In this document: positions 60,334-64,000 of the stretch, piece after piece
How the letters are laid out: every line of letters begins with the position of its first letter
Position numbering within the stretch: the first letter of the stretch is position 1
NCBI GenBank assembly: GCA_002470465.1
Contig: DKMD01000017.1
Coordinates: 1-64,000, forward strand
Length of the DNA: 64,000 nt
Reading direction: 5' to 3'
Source of the DNA: Pluralibacter sp. UBA7423
GTDB taxonomy: Bacteria; Pseudomonadota; Gammaproteobacteria; Enterobacterales; Enterobacteriaceae
The notes under the pieces: model-generated
What the model was told of the DNA's origin: nothing
Database searches by the model: none
Seen by the model: the letters and a program-made list of their open reading frames with translations, nothing else
Position numbers and translations under genes: made by a program

Positions 60334-60535
60334 GTAAGCGTACAGCGAGAACCGTCTGGTCATGACCTGATGTATTCGACAAAGTGGTGTACACCAAAAG
60401 AAGGCTACCTCCGCTATGTGCTTGACGTCATAGCCGACTGGCCTGTCAATCGGGTCAGCGAACTGCTACCCTGGCGCATCACACTGCCAACTGAATAACA
60501 CATCCCCGTCAATACGGCCCTCGGTGTACGCTTAC
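60334..60535 (+). mobile_element. Miniature IS66-family derivative
   Basis: A 202-bp element. Left end GTAAGCGTACAGCGAG and right end (reverse complement) GTAAGCGTACACCGAG agree at 21 of 26 terminal positions. Both begin with GTAAGCG as IS66-family ends do. Inside, codons 60370-60498 encode the last 42 residues of the IS66 TnpC transposase (GYLRYVLDVIADWPVNRVSE, then LLPWRITLPTE-stop). tnpA, tnpB and most of tnpC are missing. Exact 8-bp duplications CCTGCAAT flank it. It cannot move alone but could be moved by a full IS66 relative. Confidence 0.92.
60370..60498 (+). pseudogene. C-terminal remnant of IS66 transposase TnpC
   Basis: Forty-two codons and a stop keep the conserved end of TnpC (ADWPVNRVSELLPW). 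The piece lies wholly inside the miniature element, close to its right end, as in complete IS66 copies. Confidence 0.88.
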
Positions 60536-60543
60536 CCTGCAAT
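60536..60543 (+). repeat. Right target-site duplication of the IS66-derived element
   Basis: CCTGCAAT repeats the left flank without a mismatch, so the element inserted once and nothing has been lost at its borders since. Confidence 0.9.
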
Positions 60544-60623
60544 TTAGGGGCGTTCTGTTTATGTTACATATACCCGCAGGGCTTTACTCTGTGCCAGGAC
60601 GGCATGCAGAGAAGGTGGTGAAA

Positions 60624-60734
60624 ATGAAAGAGCAGGGAGCGGCGGTGGTAAAGTTGATTGTTTTCTGGGCAGCACTGATTTTTTTGGCGCGACAGGCCAT
60701 CCTTGCAGGCTGGATTGACAGGCTGATCATGTGA
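60624..60734 (+). CDS. Possible small membrane protein, 36 residues
   Basis: ATG at 60624 has GAAGGTGG six bases upstream and opens 36 codons. The peptide starts MKEQGAAVVKLIVFWAALI and ends WIDRLIM, with one hydrophobic helix over about residues 7-27 and charges on both sides. An in-frame ATG at 60561 would give 57 residues. It sits between the IS66-derived element and the tqsA 3' end, facing tqsA. I do not recognise it. The helix and ribosome site make it better than random. Confidence 0.4.
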   Translation: MKEQGAAVVKLIVFWAALIFLARQAILAGWIDRLIM

Positions 60735-60770
60735 GCGCGAGTGCACTTTTCACGTCAGCCTGCCGGGCGT

Positions 60771-61808
60771 TTACGCCTTTTTGCTTAAGTCACTGAGCAG
60801 TACCGCGATGCTTTTCCCTCCTTCGGTGTTCTCCAGGCCGATTTTAACAACGATCGTCAGCGGCACCGACAGCATCATGCCCACCGGGCCGAGCAGCCAG
60901 CCCCAGAAAATCAGCGACAGGAACACCACCAGCGTTGAAAGCCCCAGCCCGCGCCCCATGATTCGCGGCTCCAGTATATTGCCGAACACCATATTGATGG
61001 CCAGGTAGCCTGCCAGCACGACCAGCGCATCATACAGCCCGCCGAAAACCAACACCTGCAGAATCGGCGGAATAGCGGCGAGCACCGATCCGATATTGGG
61101 AATATAGTTGAGTGCGAATGCCAGCAGCCCCCAGATAAAGGCAAACCGCACGTCGAGCGCGGCGAGCATTGCCCAGGCCACCAGGCCCGTGACCACGCTG
61201 ATGGCAGTTTTCAGCACCAGATAGTGGGAGACGCTGTCGATAGCCCGCTGAATCGCCGCCATACCTTCCACCGGACGCACCATCATCTGTTTCAGTTTGG
61301 TGGGCAGTTGCGGCACTTCGAACAGCATAAACACCACCGTTAACAGCAGCAGAAAAATAGACGACATAGCGTTGGTGAGCTGGGTCAGCAGGCTGGTGAC
61401 GAACGTCATGGCGGCGTTCGGGTCAATATACTTCACCAGCTCGTTGACCGAGACTTCGATACCAAACCGCTGAAGCCACGGCTCCAGATTTTGCAGCGGA
61501 ACAACCAGTGATGAACGATACTGCGGCAGGGTACGGGCCAGTTCGTTCAGTGAGGTGCCCAGCGTGGCGAGCAGCAGCACCGCCACCAGGATTATCAGGC
61601 CAATCAGCAGGCTTATTGCAAGTACCCGCGGTACGCGCAGGCGCTCCAGCCACTGCACCACCGGGTTGAGCACCACTGAGATAAACAGCGCCAGAATAAA
61701 CGGCACCACGATATCGGCGGCGAAACGAATGCCGGTGAGAATAATCACCAGCATTCCCAGCATGATGGCTATTTTTAATCCATTGAGCGTAATACCCGTT
61801 TTTGCCAT
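60771..61808 (-). CDS. tqsA: TqsA: AI-2E-family transporter
   Basis: Inner-membrane protein of the AI-2E (PerM) family, 345 residues with about seven to eight helices. In E. coli it was reported to export autoinducer-2 and to affect biofilm. Conserved stretches are [38 protein letters not shown] and [20 protein letters not shown]. The start [12 protein letters not shown] has AAGGAAG; 11 upstream codons were dropped. In K-12 it is directly beside pntB; here 39 kb separates them. It is divergent from mdtJ. Confidence 0.94.
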   Translation of the reverse strand: MAKTGITLNGLKIAIMLGMLVIILTGIRFAADIVVPFILALFISVVLNPVVQWLERLRVPRVLAISLLIGLIILVAVLLLATLGTSLNELARTLPQYRSSLVVPLQNLEPWLQRFGIEVSVNELVKYIDPNAAMTFVTSLLTQLTNAMSSIFLLLLTVVFMLFEVPQLPTKLKQMMVRPVEGMAAIQRAIDSVSHYLVLKTAISVVTGLVAWAMLAALDVRFAFIWGLLAFALNYIPNIGSVLAAIPPILQVLVFGGLYDALVVLAGYLAINMVFGNILEPRIMGRGLGLSTLVVFLSLIFWGWLLGPVGMMLSVPLTIVVKIGLENTEGGKSIAVLLSDLSKKA

Positions 61809-62206
61809 GACACGCTTCCTTAATCTGTTTAGCAACATCATAAAGGTGGATGGGTTGAGAATAAACGAATAAAGGCTAAACCGCCTCAGTAAAGAATTGA
61901 AAAGACTTTGAGTTTATTGTGGCGCTATGCCAGAATTGCGCTGTGTTTAACTACTGAGGACAATTTTCATCCGCAATGACGAGAAGCAATACCGCGGATA
62001 ATTGTAATTTTATGGACATCCTGTTCAAAACCCGAACTTCCTGTCAATTTATTGTTTTTCCTTCCTTTGCTACGCAATCTGGTGAGCAGCACTGGCGCTC
62101 TGCGCTATAGTTTCCTTCTTCGTTTGAGCTAAATTTTAATCGTTTTTATTCGGTTTGCGCGTTTCGCAAGCTGCAACGGATTATATTCTCAGGCAGGAGA
62201 AGTCGT
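61809..62206. promoter_or_regulatory. tqsA-mdtJ divergent intergenic region
   Basis: No gene is visible in these 398 bp. The stretch is AT-rich near tqsA, and the mdtJ-proximal part holds promoter-like sequence such as GCGCTATAGTTTCC near 62101. A GCAGGAG ribosome site precedes mdtJ. Confidence 0.4.
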
Positions 62207-62569
62207 ATGTTTTACTGGATATTATTAGCCCTGGCGATCGCCACGGAAATTATTGGTACGCTTTCCATGAAATGGGCCAGCGTCAGCAACGGTCACGCCG
62301 GTTATATTTTAATGCTCGGCATGATTGCACTTTCCTATATATTCTTATCCTTCGCGGTAAAAAAAATCGCCCTCGGCGTGGCCTATGCCCTGTGGGAGGG
62401 GGTGGGGATATTGCTGATTACGCTGTTCAGCGTGACGCTGTTTGATGAAACGCTCACCGTGATGAAAGTGGCGGGGCTGGCAACGCTGGTGGCGGGGATT
62501 GTGCTGATTAAATCGGGCACCCGCAAAGCGGAAAAGCAGCCTGCGGAGGTGAATCATGCCGCAATTTGA
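62207..62569 (+). CDS. mdtJ: Spermidine exporter subunit MdtJ
   Basis: Small multidrug resistance-type membrane protein, 120 residues with four helices. It forms a heterodimer with MdtI that exports spermidine. The conserved membrane Glu is in [15 protein letters not shown]; the SMR loop motif is [16 protein letters not shown]. It overlaps mdtI by 14 bp, giving coupled synthesis. Confidence 0.95.
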   Translation: MFYWILLALAIATEIIGTLSMKWASVSNGHAGYILMLGMIALSYIFLSFAVKKIALGVAYALWEGVGILLITLFSVTLFDETLTVMKVAGLATLVAGIVLIKSGTRKAEKQPAEVNHAAI

Positions 62570-62885
62570 GTGGATTCACGGGGTCTGGCTGGCGGGGGCG
62601 ATTGTGCTGGAAATTGTCGCCAATATTTTCCTTAAATTCTCAGACGGTTTTCGTCGCAAGCTGTATGGCATTTTGTCACTGGCGGCGGTACTGGCGGCCT
62701 TCAGCGCGCTGTCGCAAGCGGTGAAAGGGATCGACCTTTCCGTGGCGTATGCCATCTGGGGTGGTTTTGGCGTGGCGGCCACGCTTGCCGCAGGCTGGAT
62801 CCTCTTTGGTCAGCGTCTGAACAACAAAGGCTGGATTGGTTTAGGCTTGTTAATCGCCGGTATGGTGATGATTAAACTTGCATGA
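62556..62885 (+). CDS. mdtI: Spermidine exporter subunit MdtI
   Basis: Partner subunit of MdtJ, 109 residues with four helices. The membrane Glu is in [17 protein letters not shown], and the loop reads [16 protein letters not shown]. It lies downstream of and overlaps mdtJ. Neither subunit alone exports spermidine in E. coli. Confidence 0.95.
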   Translation: MPQFEWIHGVWLAGAIVLEIVANIFLKFSDGFRRKLYGILSLAAVLAAFSALSQAVKGIDLSVAYAIWGGFGVAATLAAGWILFGQRLNNKGWIGLGLLIAGMVMIKLA

Positions 62886-62890
62886 CGTGA

Positions 62891-62914
62891 CGCTGCCCGC
62901 AAATGCGGGCAGCG
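62891..62914. other. Perfect hairpin after mdtI
   Basis: CGCTGCCCGC and GCGGGCAGCG form a 10-bp perfect stem with a 4-nt loop, six bases after the mdtI stop. AAAAA rather than T follows on the plus strand, so it is at best an atypical terminator. Confidence 0.6.
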
Positions 62915-62989
62915 AAAAATGTCAGGTGTATTACGCTATCTGAATAGGGTGCATTTCCCCGATGCCTGTTGCGTGCATGAGGGTTGTGA

Positions 62990-64000
62990 ATGTTTAATCC
63001 ATCTCGCTGGCGTAATCTCGCCACTGCCAGAGTCCTGTTCGTGATGCTCTTTATGGCCGGCATCGGTCTCATCGTCTCCGTTGTCTCTCTGCTCTACCTC
63101 TCCCAGCATCTGATCAGCAGCAAAACCAATGCGATAGACGCGCACCGTTCGGCGCTGTCGGTGGATGGCGCTATTCAGACATCCGTAAACCGCGTGCTGT
63201 CACTTGTCGTTGATAACGCTATCTGGGATGACGCGGTGCATAAAGTTTATCCCCCGGAGCTTGATACCCGCTGGCTGTACGATACCTGGGGCGCGGGTTT
63301 TAAAATCAATAATCTCTACGACGGCACCTTCGTGCTGGACCAGAATTACCAGGTGCTGTGGGGATCGTTTCACAGCCAGCCGTTTAATGAGCGCAATCTG
63401 GCGTTTTTCGGCGAAGGACTGCAGGCGCTGATTATGAAACACAAAGCCGACCTGGCGAGCGGGAAAAATATCTATGCCGGGATCACCCGCACGCGGGAAG
63501 GCGTGGCGTTTATCGGGATAGGTCTGATCCGCCCGATGACCAGTCGCCTGCAGGTCTACGACGCCACCCGGCGTTATCTGGTGATTACCCGCCATCTCAA
63601 TCCACAAATTCTGAAAGATCTGGGAAATACCTTCCAGATAGCCAATCTTAACTTCACGCCGCAAAAGTACAGCGAGTCCAGCGTGCCGCTCAAAACGTCC
63701 GGCGGTGAAACCGTGGGCTATCTTAACTGGCAGCCACGTTTGCCGGGCGCGGAAGCGGCGATGGCGGCCTCGCCGGAAATCCGGAAAATTGTCGCGCTGG
63801 CGGCGGGGCTGATTCTGCTGTTCATCATGTTGAGCAGCCTGGGGCTGTACAAGCTGGCGCGTGGCGAAAAACAGGCGCGAGACATTTCGCTCACCGACTG
63901 GCTGAGCCATTTGCCTAATCGCCGGGCGCTGATTGAGCATCTGGAACGGCCCAGCCTGCGAAGTGAAGATGCACTGAAAACGGTGGTGTTTATCGATCTG
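62990..64000 (+). CDS. Membrane CHASE4-GGDEF-type signalling protein, cut by the window end
   Basis: An open frame of 337 codons runs from ATG 62990 to the window edge without a stop. A first membrane helix lies at about 17-40, a periplasmic domain of CHASE4 type follows (DNAIWDDAVHKVY, then WGAGFKINNLYDGTFVLD), and a second helix lies at about 264-285. The last visible part, SLTDWLSHLPNRRALIEHL then VVFIDL, is the opening of a GGDEF domain. Whether an EAL domain follows cannot be seen. It should make or sense c-di-GMP. In K-12 the gene after mdtI is ydgD, so this is an added gene. Confidence 0.85.
   Translation, partial: MFNPSRWRNLATARVLFVMLFMAGIGLIVSVVSLLYLSQHLISSKTNAIDAHRSALSVDGAIQTSVNRVLSLVVDNAIWDDAVHKVYPPELDTRWLYDTWGAGFKINNLYDGTFVLDQNYQVLWGSFHSQPFNERNLAFFGEGLQALIMKHKADLASGKNIYAGITRTREGVAFIGIGLIRPMTSRLQVYDATRRYLVITRHLNPQILKDLGNTFQIANLNFTPQKYSESSVPLKTSGGETVGYLNWQPRLPGAEAAMAASPEIRKIVALAAGLILLFIMLSSLGLYKLARGEKQARDISLTDWLSHLPNRRALIEHLERPSLRSEDALKTVVFIDL

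Noticed and set aside
59988..60365. A 125-codon plus-strand frame upstream of the IS66-derived element
   Set aside because: No ribosome site or family pattern, and its end runs into the transposon, so it cannot predate the insertion unchanged.
62891..62914. Hairpin after mdtI as a normal intrinsic terminator
   Set aside because: The stem is perfect, but A residues, not T, follow on the coding strand, so it was listed only as a hairpin.

Overview
The window reads as chromosomal DNA from a member of the Enterobacteriaceae close to Enterobacter, Lelliottia or Leclercia. Most proteins match E. coli K-12 products nearly end to end. The tus gene with its Ter site places the window in the replication terminus half of the chromosome. 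I saw no tRNA, rRNA or CRISPR array.

Block 1 (1 to 21.8 kb) is core genome in the E. coli order, inverted: add, malY, malX and malI, then ydgA, manA, fumA, fumC, tus, rstB, rstA, ydgC, folM, ydgI, ydgH, pntA, pntB. It covers purine salvage, the MalI regulon, an isomerase for mannose entry, two fumarases of different type, fork arrest, a two-component system, pterin reduction and proton-coupled transhydrogenation. The uid operon and hdhA, which separate ydgA from malI in K-12, are absent. Block 2 (21.8 to 34.6 kb) holds leuE, an orphan frmA, a chemoreceptor with a sigma-28-type promoter, uspE, fnr, ogt, the p-aminobenzoyl-glutamate module (abgR divergent from abgABT), and smrA. In K-12 pntB is next to tqsA; here about 39 kb separates them.

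Block 3 (34.6 to 47.7 kb) is accessory and partly decayed. It has a second methionine aminopeptidase overlapping a ParD-like gene, a LexA-boxed umuDC, a collapsed autotransporter, an omptin protease, a secreted lipase-like hydrolase, an NlpC/P60 protein, and a 729-residue protein built of eight blade-like repeats plus a type I secretion C-terminus. Next come a hybrid kinase and a porin, both beheaded and joined head to head, and a secreted TIM-barrel-like protein.

Block 4 (47.7 to 51.8 kb) is the blue-light and cold module bluF, bluR, ycgZ, ymgA, ariR, with repeated GTACA sites and an extra LuxR-type gene at its end. Block 5 (51.9 to 59.9 kb) is a complete biotin-independent malonate decarboxylase cluster, mdcABCDEFGH, with mdcR convergent. 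Just upstream sits a 202-bp IS66-derived miniature element with matching ends and an exact 8-bp target duplication. Block 6 (60.6 to 64 kb) returns to the core with tqsA and mdtJI, then a CHASE4-GGDEF-type protein cut by the window edge.

The best candidates for something undescribed are the ParD-like/methionine aminopeptidase pair with its palindromic control region, the blade-repeat type I substrate with no exporter nearby, the LuxR-type gene appended to the BluR regulon, and the IS66-derived miniature element. Gene names rest on recalled E. coli and Klebsiella proteins; no database search was run.
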